DNA of 64,000 nucleotides from Cristatella mucedo (lineage: Eukaryota; Bryozoa; Phylactolaemata; Cristatellidae). This document shows, piece by piece, positions 1 to 28,500 of the stretch. Positions within the stretch are counted from its first letter, which is position 1. Every line of letters begins with the position of its first letter. The position numbers and the translations under genes are program-made. Below the pieces are notes generated by a model. The model saw nothing but the letters and a program-made list of their open reading frames with translations, did no database searches and had not been told where the DNA came from. Where the stretch lies: positions 1,985,501 to 2,049,500 of the forward strand of contig WPIO01000017.1 of NCBI GenBank assembly GCA_009760855.2. The letters run 5' to 3'.

Positions 1-3
1 TTC

Positions 4-38
<35 letters not shown>

Positions 39-60
39 TTCTCTCTCTCTCTCTCTCTCG
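1..60. repeat. TGTC/CT microsatellite
   Basis: A run of TGTC units passes into CT dinucleotides and is cut by the window edge. The same CT motif recurs at several introns of the FERM gene on this strand. Confidence 0.95.
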
Positions 61-1339
61 TCTAAGCTGAAAACACTGCTGGCACTTGTGTAGTAAGTTA
101 ATGTTGATCTCTGCAAGGTGTGGTCTGTGCACTGATTGCACTGGGCTGGCAGCAGCCGAGCAGGACCTGCTTGTCATTGCGGTTGAAAAATGCCTGCTTA
201 TGAGCTGCTGAGTACGAACCTAGTCTACCCTGTCCAATCATGCTGCAACAAAAACAGGATGCAGTGGCATTTAGTGGAGGGAAGCTGCATTGTCTCGTGG
301 GGAAGGGACTTCCTGACCTATGGATTCCCATGGTCGTGGCTGGCTGGGTGCAGCTCAGGAGGAGTTAGACTTGTCTGACATTGCAGCATTCCTACACCGG
401 TTACGATAGGTAGGTTTAAACTTTTGTCTTAAGGTACTCAATGTGTTTTCCTAATCCCGTATGCCTAAAACTAGTTGAAGATACATATTGTTCCACAGAA
501 ACTATTTTTCTGTGGACTCAAGGCAAGAGGTTGGTTGCATCAAGCAGCTGTAATTTGCGACATGTGCAGACAATATATCAAGACGTATGCAAAAAGGTAC
601 TTTTTCAAAGCATTTTTCAAGATGTGTACGGCTAAAAAATCCCATTTCGGCATGCCAGCCGGGGATCAAGACAAGCAGCCCTGAGCACCTCATTTCACAT
701 GCTAACACTTCAAGAAAAGTCATGTAGTTAAGCTAAACAATGGCTACGCAGTATATGGCATTTCTTGCACAGTATTAGGTAATATATGAGTATTTCTTTT
801 AAACTTATATAATTCTGATATGTTGCCAAATAGGCAGGTTCAAGGGAGAAAAGAGAGTCGTGCAGTTTGTTATCCCAAGCAAGAATCTCGCATGAGCCGA
901 CTGAACACTCAAGTAACTGCTACTTATGCATGGTAGACACTTCCGAACATTGAACTAGCAAAAGTGTGCCGCCATCACGTATCTACACATTGCTTCATCC
1001 ATCGCCTCCGTCGTCCCAGTAGCTGCACTGCGGTCTCGGGCTTCCAATCCTCAACCCTCCAAAGAGGGAGCAGCCCATCTTCACGAGAGATTGGAGCAAG
1101 TCAGGTAGTGAGGATAGCGGTGTCCAGATTCCAATTTCACAGATGCTGCTGACAAGAGAAAGCCATGAAGCAACCCCAGCCAGAAAGACCTCAGCGATAT
1201 TATCAGAGACCAAGGACCCACTCATCAAGTCAAATGCTGAGTGTCTGACATCTAGGCTCAAGAGAGCAGAAGTTGGTGGATGAAAATGTGAAAGTAAGGG
1301 AAGAGAGACTACAGCATTACCGATATTTCTCCAACTTGT
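61..1339. other. Unassigned sequence, no gene seen
   Basis: I see no exon, RNA gene or recognisable repeat here. It lies upstream of the first recognised FERM-gene exon and could be its intron. Confidence 0.4.
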
Positions 1340-2280
1340 TCAATTGGCAAGATGGGCTGGGCTTCTGCAACAATGTGGCTGGTTTATTCGAGGCTAAGTG
1401 AATCATCTGCAACTCGAGATAATGGAGCTCAAATTCACGTACAGTTCATCCTACAGGTGCCTCAAAAGTCACAACACTTGCAACTCTCCTCTTCCTCAGG
1501 AGCTCACTCTGTGCCCCAGTGTCAAAATGTTTCTGAATGCCTTGATGTATGGCAAGTATGCCTAGAAGCTGATTGGAAACTTCCAAATGATATCATTCCT
1601 CTTGGGTCTCTTGGACGTTTTCACGGAGTTGTATTGTTTTCTACAAGATCGAGTTGGAACCACTGGCAGACCGTCATGAGACGCCAAAGCCAGCACTGCA
1701 CGTCAAGCTATGTCTCATCAACCAATTTGCCTCAGCTTCAGACAATGATTCAGCAGCTTTTAAGAACCTCCCACGTGTCTTTCCCCAGCTGTCGGAGGCA
1801 AAGCTCAAAGCTGGTACATTTGTCGGATTGCAGATTAAGAGCATGCAGTTGGATGGATTCGCCAAGAAGCTGAGCAGGACACAGAGAAAGCAGCTTGGAG
1901 CAGTTTCGTTGCAGTTGTTCACGGCTTTCTGGGCTTTCTGCACAAGGCTGAAAAGTACAAGCTGCTGGTTCAGACTCTCACAAAGAACTATGCTAAAATG
2001 GGATGCAGTATGTCTCTCTCCAAGTCCGTATTGTTGATGCTCGTCTTGACAAATTCAAGGAGAACATCAGACCTTTGCTCAGAGGAACAACGTGAGCGCT
2101 TTAATTATGACACTCGGGACCTTAAACGTTGTTGCCAAGGATAGTATAACAAAAAGATAACGGAAGAGAATGCTTTGGGGGCTTCTTTGAGAAAACGATT
2201 TGCAGTATTGCCGAAAATCTATGGCATCTCATTTGTGAACCCCTTTGAATGGTCAATTTGTTTGACTGCCAATTAAAGAC
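1340..2280 (+). pseudogene. Degenerate copy of a multi-copy invertebrate gene family
   Basis: Protein-like stretches follow one another on the plus strand but jump between reading frames and meet stops. They are a segment around PLADRHETPKPALHVKLCLI (about 1654-1715), one with KYKLLVQTLTKNYAKMGCSM (about 1955-2013), and one reading SEEQRERFNYDTRDLKRC (about 2078-2131). The order of motifs (HVKLCLINQF, then a Pro-rich linker, then LSEAKLKAGTFVG, then a Cys-Ser-Met-Ser block, then SEEQ.ERF) recalls an uncharacterised, highly repeated protein family I associate with arthropod genomes, possibly transposon derived. Frameshifts and an in-frame stop after the Cys-Cys-Gln-Gly segment mark it as dead. 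The family assignment is from memory and could not be checked. Confidence 0.4.
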
Positions 2281-2645
2281 GTTATTTTTTATTCATTTGC
2301 TATTCTTTCTGACTAATTATGAACCTTGCGATGCTAATTTGTCAATTAACTCATCAAAAATTGGTTGATTTCAAGTTAATCACTGTCCTGTCACAAAAGC
2401 GGTCTGTTGGTAGTTATAGGTATTTTCTCTACCGCTGAGGCATGAGCAATCATTAAATATCACTTTAGTACCCAGATACGAAAATTGTTACATAGTCCTT
2501 ATTGGTTGTAAGCATCCGTGCACCAGCTTTGGTACTGACCAGGGTTGGTGTGTCTTTGTGCTGTCAGCTGGCTGCGCTAATGCTGGCCGGCAGCTGGCTG
2601 GAGCTGCTACCCCTGTCGTACGCGAAATCGTCTCTTCGAGACGCC

Positions 2646-2802
2646 GAGCTGGTTTGGTCTAGCGGTTAAGGTGCTCGCCCCGACCAAGGTCTGACTGAGG
2701 TCGTGGGCTCGAGCCCCGAGGCATATGTGAAGCGCCTAAATAGAGATTAAGTTCTCTTAGGGCGCTATGTAAATGAATTATATATAAATGAATTATATAT
2801 CT
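2646..2802 (+). mobile_element. SINE-A copy, tRNA head with LINE-type tail
   Basis: The head has an A-box-like GGTCTAGCGGTTAAGG and a B-box-like GGTCGTGGGCTCGAGCC. The tail is a hairpin, GCGCCTAA...TTAGGGCGC, with a TTAAG loop, followed by repeats of AATTATAT. The tail hairpin matches the 3' end of the CR1/L2-like LINE in this window. Confidence 0.8.
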
Positions 2803-5757
2803 GTCGCACGGCAGCCACATCCACCTGACTTACCTGCCCTGTCCTGTCCTGTCCCTAGCCGGTGGTTTTGGCGATCACATCCTGCCATGGTTGCCGATCT
2901 GCCAGTGTTGGAATGGCGAATCTTTGCAGCACACCTGCGTCTTTTGCCTCCCCATGTTCGCTCGTCTGCAGCAGCCACCGCCACCACCGCTGTGGCTGCA
3001 CATGCAGCCACAGCACTTGCAACTCAGCCTCCCGGCGTTCCTTAGAGCTCGCTCGGTACGCTGTCAACAGGCGCTGCTGCCGTGCCGAGATTTTTGTTTA
3101 ACCCATTGGCTCTTCGGAAGTTTTCTGATCGTTCTATTAATGTCTAATTGGGGCGAAAAATGGTGATTTGCTAAACAGTGGAGCTCTGCCGGCGAGCTTT
3201 CTCCTTGAAATTATACTTACAAAGAAATGGCTGAGCTCTTACCAATGCCTTTAAACTGGAAATATTCCTAGTTTAGACAGTCTGCTACCCAACAGAAGGC
3301 TGCTGTGCAGTTCTTGCCTGGGCTAGGTGAGATGGCCAGCATCGTTCTGGGAAGGGTTCTTTTCCCCGGCGAGGGAGTGGTGTGGCGGCTCAGATTAAAT
3401 AAATGTATGAACGGGAAGAACACACTCAAGACGTACTTTCCATCTGGCTGTATGTGTGTGCACTCTGTGAAATGGCCCCCTAGGAGTGTGCCTGCATATA
3501 CCCCTGCTATTGCCCCTGCCTGAAGTGGGCAATAATGGATTGCCTGCCGCGGAGCTCGAACCCACGGCCTCGATCTCAAGTGAGAGCACCTTACCTCCGG
3601 GCAACGACTCGTGAGCAGCAGCCCCGTGGGGCGATTGGAGAATGGATAAGCTTTCTCTGCAAGACTGGAATGTGTTGCTATGACAGCTGTCACATTCGTG
3701 TACCAGGATCTCTGGAATTGTGCTCAGCAGGAAGTCGGTGGGGAAGGCAGAGGCAGCTAATATCAGGATGTCTAGGAAACTCCCAGGGCCAACAATGGGA
3801 AGCCTCTCCAAAGGAGCCAAAGACCTTGCTCACCTCATGCCACCTGCTGGAACTCTTTTTCTTGTAATGGACTACGTAGAGCAAATGTATGTCTCTTAAG
3901 ATGGCGTCATGGTGAGCAGTATGTATACCCGAGTGTCTGCAGCCGACTGTCAAATATGGCTGCTCTTTCATCCTTGGTGCAAGAGTGCTTTTGCATTGCT
4001 GGTGGCCATGGTCTCGGTATTAAGGGAAAACCTCGTAGTTGCTGCCCGAAAGTAATTCGGTTTGACCGAGAGACTGTTGCCTGACAGAGGCACGCTGCTC
4101 AGGCACTTATGCAGTTCTTCAATATGCAGGAGTGCATTTCACACCTCGGTATGTAATAAAAAATAAAAGTAGGGGCAAGCCAACATATTAGCAAGGCGAG
4201 GATGATACTGTTTTTGCGTTTTAAACAAATTAACTGCGCTATCCCATTGCACAATGTGACCCGATTTTGTGCAATTTGTTGTTGCTAGCACGCCTAGAAT
4301 TTGAGCCATCGGCCCTCGTGGGTAAAGTATGTGTAAGCCACGGGGCAGCGGCCCTTCTTTTGCCTGGGCTTTCTTTCTGAAAAATCGTAAAGAATTGGGG
4401 CTATTGCACAACCGCTTATTATTTAAATAGTGTGGTCAGGTGACACACGATCACCTAGCTCCCTCCTCTAAGCTGCTTAAAAAGTGTCTGGGTAAGTGCT
4501 GGCCTATTCTTGCTGGCATGCAGTCGGCAGCTGTCTCTTGCTTTGATTTCTAGCAGCTGTTTGCCACTGCAGGAGCGCTTGGTCCTCCCTCCCCGGGAGT
4601 CCACTTTGAGTGTATTAGTTACTTGATGGGATTGGCGATAACATGACCATTCGGCGAATAGCGTTTTAGATTGTGCTCGTAGCACGAGTTGCCAGCTGCA
4701 GCAGTAAGCTTGCGTCCTTACTGCAATCAATGAGAGAGCTTGGTCTACCTGTCAGCCCTGCCTCTGTTGCAGCCGAGCTGAGGTTGTTGCTGCTGCTGTC
4801 AAATTGCCTCAGCCCAGATTTAGCCAAGCTTGAGGCTAAGCCTTGACCTTGCTTGGGGCAGACAATGGCAGGGTGGCTGATGTGTTCTGAGATGGCCTCC
4901 TTCTACAGTGCACCTGTGCTGCTCGTCGCACAGTAGTGCAGCTGCCAGGTTAGCTAAGAGCACTCGTGTGCTGTGCGGCGGCAGCTTTCAGTCAGCGGCA
5001 GCCTGCCAGCCAGGGCTCGGCTCCCCAAGGGTTGACTGGGGATGTGCTGCAGCAGACTGAGCCAGCAGATTGAAATTGGGCAGCAAGATAGCTGGTAGCA
5101 CCGGCGCTAGGCTACGTGCAGCATTATATATTGCAAGCTAATTAAGCTAATTTTTCGTAACCTTTGCTGGGACACCACCTGCCCACTAGCTGCTGTGGTA
5201 ACGCATGGCATCGTCGTGAGTTGGCATAGAGAAAAAGCGAGCATGAAATGCATCGGGGTGGGGAGGGTCAACTGCCAGCCAAGAGCAATATCTGCTACAT
5301 TTTCGCGTTCATCTTCGATGCGAGTACAGCTTGGCTTCGCACACCTGCCGAGAAAGTTGGCACAGTTGAAATATAGTCCTGACCCATCCACGGTCGTGCA
5401 GTCTCGTGGCTTGGCAGTTGGCTGAACTGGCTGGCTAGCGTGAGCAGACGACCGTTCTAGGGACGATTGCAAAGCAGACGTGTGCTTCTGTGAGCATCTA
5501 CGGATGTAGAAGCATCGAAGCATGTTAAAGCATCTTCGTTACAAGCAAGCGCGCAACCGCGACGGCTACCGTGAAAGGGAACCATTTGATCTTTTTCAAA
5601 TGGCTTAACCTGGACCCTTTCTGGCCTGGCTAATGCCAATACCAAAGGTGGCAGACAGTGCTTGTCACCCGGCTTAGCATTGGAGGGCTGCAGCCTCAGT
5701 AGGGTCAGCCCTTCAACCTGCCTCATAGTGCATATGCTCGATAAACGAGCCGTTGCT

Positions 5758-5760
<3 letters not shown>
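2803..5760. other. Non-coding stretch with one degenerate SINE
   Basis: Apart from a tRNA-headed fragment near 3.5 kb I see no supported gene. Long reading frames here have no family signature. It may be an intron of the FERM gene. Confidence 0.4.
3515..3622 (-). mobile_element. tRNA-headed SINE fragment (SINE-B like)
   Basis: On the minus strand an A-box-like TGCCCGGAGGTAAGGTGCTC is followed by a B-box-like GGCCGTGGGTTCGAGCTCC and a tail resembling the ATTTATTGCCCACT part of SINE-B. It is diverged and short. Confidence 0.5.
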
Positions 5761-5831
<71 letters not shown>

Positions 5832-5834
5832 CGC
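5761..5834. repeat. (GT)n followed by (GC)n microsatellite
   Basis: About 31 GT units pass directly into GCGCGC. Such alternating purine-pyrimidine tracts can adopt Z-DNA. Confidence 0.95.
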
Positions 5835-6220
5835 GATCAGCAGTTGCTGGTGCTGCTTGTATGCTTCTTTGTGATAGCGAGTCTGCTTGAGCATGCAGCT
5901 CGAGTTCACAACCGAGTGTAGCAGCGCGTGCATTTTTTCGAGGCGAGTGAGTGGATGCTGTGCATGTGGTTGGAAATCAGTAGACTTGGGGGGGGGTTAG
6001 GGGCGAGCTAGGGCTTGCTTTAGCGTGCCGCTAGCTGATTTATGGAGCTGCATTCTTTTTGTTAAGGAGTGTCGGGGTAGTTTCTGTGGTAGTCTTAATC
6101 TTGCAGATCCTTCAATTGGTATTGAGTTTGCTATAAAAGAAAATGCATGTTGTCCTGTGGTCCGGGTTGTCATAATCATTCCCCACCAGTGAATATTTTC
6201 TCCTTTTCGATTATTTGTAG

Positions 6221-24205
<17,985 letters not shown>

Positions 24206-25195
24206 CCGCCCGCCGGAGGTGTGCGAGCACGTCGGCGAGTCAGGCGAGCCGCGTCCTGCAGCCGCCCGCCACGGCAGCGTGGCGAAGCGCCATCTTGCAA
24301 CGCCCGCGCACAAGGACCGCCGCAGCAGCAGTGGTGGCGGCCGACGGAACTCGGCGGGCTCCCCTGTACTGCGGCAGCAGTGCTCATCAGGTGGCAGCTC
24401 GCGAGCTCCGCAATCTGCCGAGGAGAGGCATCAGCTGGCCAGCTCGGCGTCGTAGTCGGCAGCTGCTGCTCCCTGGATACATATCGAGAGCAAGTCGTGA
24501 CAACGGTAGTACATATCTTGGCATGCCATGACGCCATGCCACTTAGCCGCCACAGCCCCTGGCCTGGCGTGGCCTGGCCCCTGCTTGCCACTTGGGGCCG
24601 GCCGTTTCGCGCGAGTGCGCTTGTGTGCGGGCGTTATCTTTTTGTCTCTGGTCACCCCCGGGCGCACTCGGTTGGTTGGTCATCTTGGGATACACTTGTT
24701 TGGGACGAGCTCGCGCGTGCAAAGGCGAGCGAGCACCTGCCTGGACCGCCTGCTGTGAACCTTCTTGTTATTTTCGTGCTTTTACGCCGAGTGTGTCTCT
24801 ATCTGAGCAGAGCTAGCCTTCGTAGCTTTGTCGCGGCCGCCGAAGGGCATCGGTCGAGTGCCTGGCACTCATGCACTTTGTCCGGTCATCGGTGCACGTG
24901 TTCAGGAAGGAATGGGCGCCAAGGAAAATTATTTGCGGCGGCAGCCAGAGGGGGCAGCCCACGCAAGTCGGGGCCTGGCTGCAGTGCTTGTTTTTCTTGA
25001 GCTTTTATAATTCGCGAGCTGTATACCAATTTATTGTCAAAAGTCACACGCCTGGCCAGTGTGCACAGCTCCATCCGCGATGGCTGTCGCTGGTGCGCAG
25101 CTGTGGTGCCGTTCGGTCCCCCGGGCTTCGTGGTAGCAGTCACCTAACACGCATGCATATCGAATTTCCATGACGTACCATCTTCGTATGTGCAT

Positions 25196-25244
25196 TTTAT
25201 TTATTTACAAGAAACCATATCAGAGCGGCTCCTCGGTATTTTAT
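25196..25244 (-). terminator. ADAT1: Poly(A) signals for ADAT1
   Basis: Minus-strand AATAAA occurs at 25239-25244 and as overlapping AATAAATAAA at 25196-25205, 153-200 bp after the ADAT1 stop codon. Confidence 0.6.
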
Positions 25245-25275
25245 TTCGGGAGGGTACTCCCTGTTGGCTGACAGG

Positions 25276-25281
25276 AATAAA
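25276..25281 (+). terminator. EPB41L5: Poly(A) signal AATAAA for Yurt
   Basis: This is the first canonical hexamer downstream of the TTEL stop. It lies beyond the minus-strand signals of ADAT1, so the two transcripts should overlap. Confidence 0.55.
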
Positions 25282-25396
25282 CAGTGGAAAAGCTTATGGC
25301 CGACTCCGCTTTGCCTCCTCCCCCGAGCTGCACTTCGCGAGTGCAACCTAACGACGTCGACTCGTCGTCGTCGCAGATGCTGGCACCTCCGTGCTG

Positions 25397-25538
25397 TCAG
25401 CTTTCCAGATGGAACTGTGAGTACGTCGCTGGCTTGCTGGTCCACAGCTTGAACTCGCGTGCTCGAAGGTCGCGCCACCTGGCCTGATAGCGCTCAGCGG
25501 ACATCTTCCACTCGTCGTACGAAGCCGTTCTGGATTGC
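25397..25538 (-). CDS. ADAT1: ADAT1 last exon
   Basis: Acceptor CTTTGCCCAG. It reads QSRTASYDEWKMSAERYQAR, WRDLRAREFKLWTSKPATYS, QFHLES-stop. The pattern Y.E.K..A..YQ.AW..LR...F..W..KP..Y..F is the ADAT1 C-terminus. Confidence 0.93.
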
Positions 25539-28500
25539 CTGGGCAAAGACAGTGAGTCCATCAGCAGTGGCCGACTCTACATTCAAAAGCGTGCTAACAT
25601 CGATCGCTAGACACAGGCGAACTCGACCAAAACGGAGGAGGGTGTGTGCACACTCCAGCTCAGCATGTCGAGCAGGGATAGCAGCAGCAGCAGCAGATTT
25701 GTAGCAGCTCTCACTACATGAGGACCAGCAGCCATATTGCTGAAGGAGGATTATTTGTCTAGTTTTCCCGATGGTGGCAAGAAGGCAAGGCGCCAGCATT
25801 TAAATACTTTATCGTCAATTGCGAGTCCCTTCTTGTGTTGCTCCCTATTAGGTTGAGTAGTCTTCAGTGTTACTAAAATTCGGCTCGCTGCCTTCGATTG
25901 CTCAGCTGAACTCTGATCAACTTATAACTCGGCCAGCAGGCACCGGACATGGAGGGTCTACAGCCTTGTCTCACGGACTGGCCCCCAAAGGGGCATACTA
26001 TGTAGGTAAGCACCCGTATTCTTTTCTACTGCTCAAGTTTCAACCTCGTGTTGAAACGTTCTCAGATATGCCTGTGGATGCAGGTACCAGTCAGCTGACA
26101 GATTAGATGAGTTGGACCTAACTAGTAGCTAGCTATACCATAACCTCACCGTATGCTGGGCTGACTTCAGCAGCTGTACCCGTTCAGTAGCACGGAACTG
26201 ATGGCCATCAGGAGCCGGCCCGGCGAGTGGTAATAATAATAATATAATAATAATGCACTTGATAAAGCGCCCTCAGAGAACTTAATCTCTCTCTAGGCGC
26301 TTTACACCTAAATACTTTACACCTAAATAGGTGTGTTAAGTGGTTAAAGGTAAAGATCGTTTAGCGTCGGGTCTTACCAAGAACCGTCCACTTCGTCGCC
26401 GACTAATGTTACAAGGGTATTCCTCTTAGGTCTTAAGTGACCAAGGTGAGGCTCAGCTCCGTCTGCACACACACACAATAATAATAATAATAATAATGCA
26501 CTTGATAAAGCACCCTCGGAGAACTCAATCTCTTCCTAGGCGCTTTACATTTGCTGCAAAAGGAAACGCTATTGAATCGTGAGTAAAATCATGCTTGATA
26601 AACAACATGAAATGCAGGTGGTACGATGCTTGGCTGGTGAGGGAGTAGATCTGAGAGATAAGCTGGAGCTCAAGAATGAAGTGACCTAAAAGTGAACGAC
26701 AAAACTTTGAAGTCGATCCGTGAGCATACGAACTAAATGCGCGGTCTCCAAAGGATTTGAGGTTTGTACGATGTAGTGGTAAACTGTTGCATTCCGAAAT
26801 GCAGGTGGTACGATGCTTGGCTGGTGAGGGAGTAGATCTGAGAGATAAGCTGGAGCTCAAGAATGAAGTGACCTAAAAGTGAACGACAAAACTTTGAAGT
26901 CGATCCGTTGCTTGACTGGTAGCCAGTGCAGGTCGACGAGAAGTGGTGTGATGTGGCAACTGCGACGTTCACGACAGACAAGCCTAGCTGCAGAGTTTTG
27001 CACAAGCTGTAATCGCACATGCCGGTAGGCCAGTAAGCAGCAGAGTTACAGAAATCAAAATCCGGATGTCACAAATGCATGGACCAATTAAGACGTGGTA
27101 TCCTTATCTAAACAAGCCCGAATTTTAGCAATGTTATGTAGCTGAAAGTAGGCAGATTTGACTGGAGCTGATGTGGTCGTCTAACGAGAGGTCACTTTGG
27201 AACATGACGTCTAGATTTCGAGCTGATTCAACAGGAGATATGCTGACAGAGCCAATTTTGAGCGTCAGCCTTTCCAATTTCTGAATCACACTGGGTTTGC
27301 CCATAACTAGTAAGTTGGTCCTATCATCGTTTAGTTTTAGAAAATTTGCTACCATCAAGTGCAATATTATATTATCCATGTGCAGATGTCATGAATACAT
27401 GCAGCAAGTGAATTGAGAGAATTCGAAGGCTGGGAGACACGAGTGTTTCTGGAACAGGTTAGGCTTATGGTTAAAGAAGGGAGCAATCATTATCTTCGGA
27501 GGCTGGTAAAGAGTTTGTCTCCAGAGCGAGGCTACAGCTTTGATTGAAAACGGGAGGGCTCTTGTCTGGTACGGTCTCTTTTGAGAGAGAGCCCAAGTCT
27601 TTCGAGGGCCCTCGATTGGCCCTACAAGCATTAATCGCAGCTAGTCGCCTAATGACCTCGATTGCCTCCCTGGATAGCTTGAGCCCGGCATCGCAATGTA
27701 GCCAAAAACGAAATAGCTTTTGACAATTTTGTAGTGCAATCTAGCCAAATGAGGAATAAATAAATACTAGCTGGTTTAACAGCCTCTTTTGTATAGCGAC
27801 AGAAGAGCCTTTACGGCTATCACCACAGCTGGCAGTGGCGATAAAGGATCACTAATGGCAGGATTCGAACCCACGACTTCGGGACCGAGGCCGTGAAAAG
27901 CAACCACCTTACTCAGTGTGCACCATCACGGCTCTCATAGCAGTAAGTACCTACAAGGAGGTTTAGTTCTCTGGAAGCTATGCAAATTTCTTATTAATTT
28001 TATCGACAATCTGCTACGTTCCAGCCTCGGCCACCTGCTGACCAGTCGTTTTCAGAAAAATTGACTAGGAACGCTGTGAGCCCTGCCAGACAATTGCGGT
28101 TCTTTCGCGTGCCCTACCACGGCTAAAATATGGGATGTGCTGAGCGATACTGCATGGTCGTAGGCTTTCGCCACCGTTGTGCAGTGTCACGTATCTCCGA
28201 CCGTAGAGGCTGGAGAACCGACTACAGAGCACTCAAACGCGAATTTTTTTAGCATGCCATCGGCAGCCAGCAGAATGAATGTACGAGAATCGATGGCGAC
28301 GAGGCGAAGAATGGAGATGAATAACCGCAGTTGAAGAGTAGCGTAGAAGCAACATTGAAGCTGAAGGCTGGAAAAGAATCGCGACAATCGGCGATGGGTG
28401 CACGGTTAGGGTAGAATTGCAAAAGTCAGCTCCACGGAGAGGACCTGCAGAGCAGCAGCACAACTTGCCACCGACGATCTTGTAGGCAGCAGAGGCGGAA

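Larger units (their letters stand above)
24206..25300 (+). other. EPB41L5: Yurt 3' UTR with poly(A) signal
   Basis: After the stop codon the first AATAAA on this strand is at 25276-25281, which suggests a 3' UTR of about 1.1 kb. The UTR end is predicted, not observed. Confidence 0.6.

Noticed and set aside
2690-2720. tRNA gene suggested by an internal B box
   Set aside because: The promoter boxes belong to SINE-A; no cloverleaf or proper 3' end follows.
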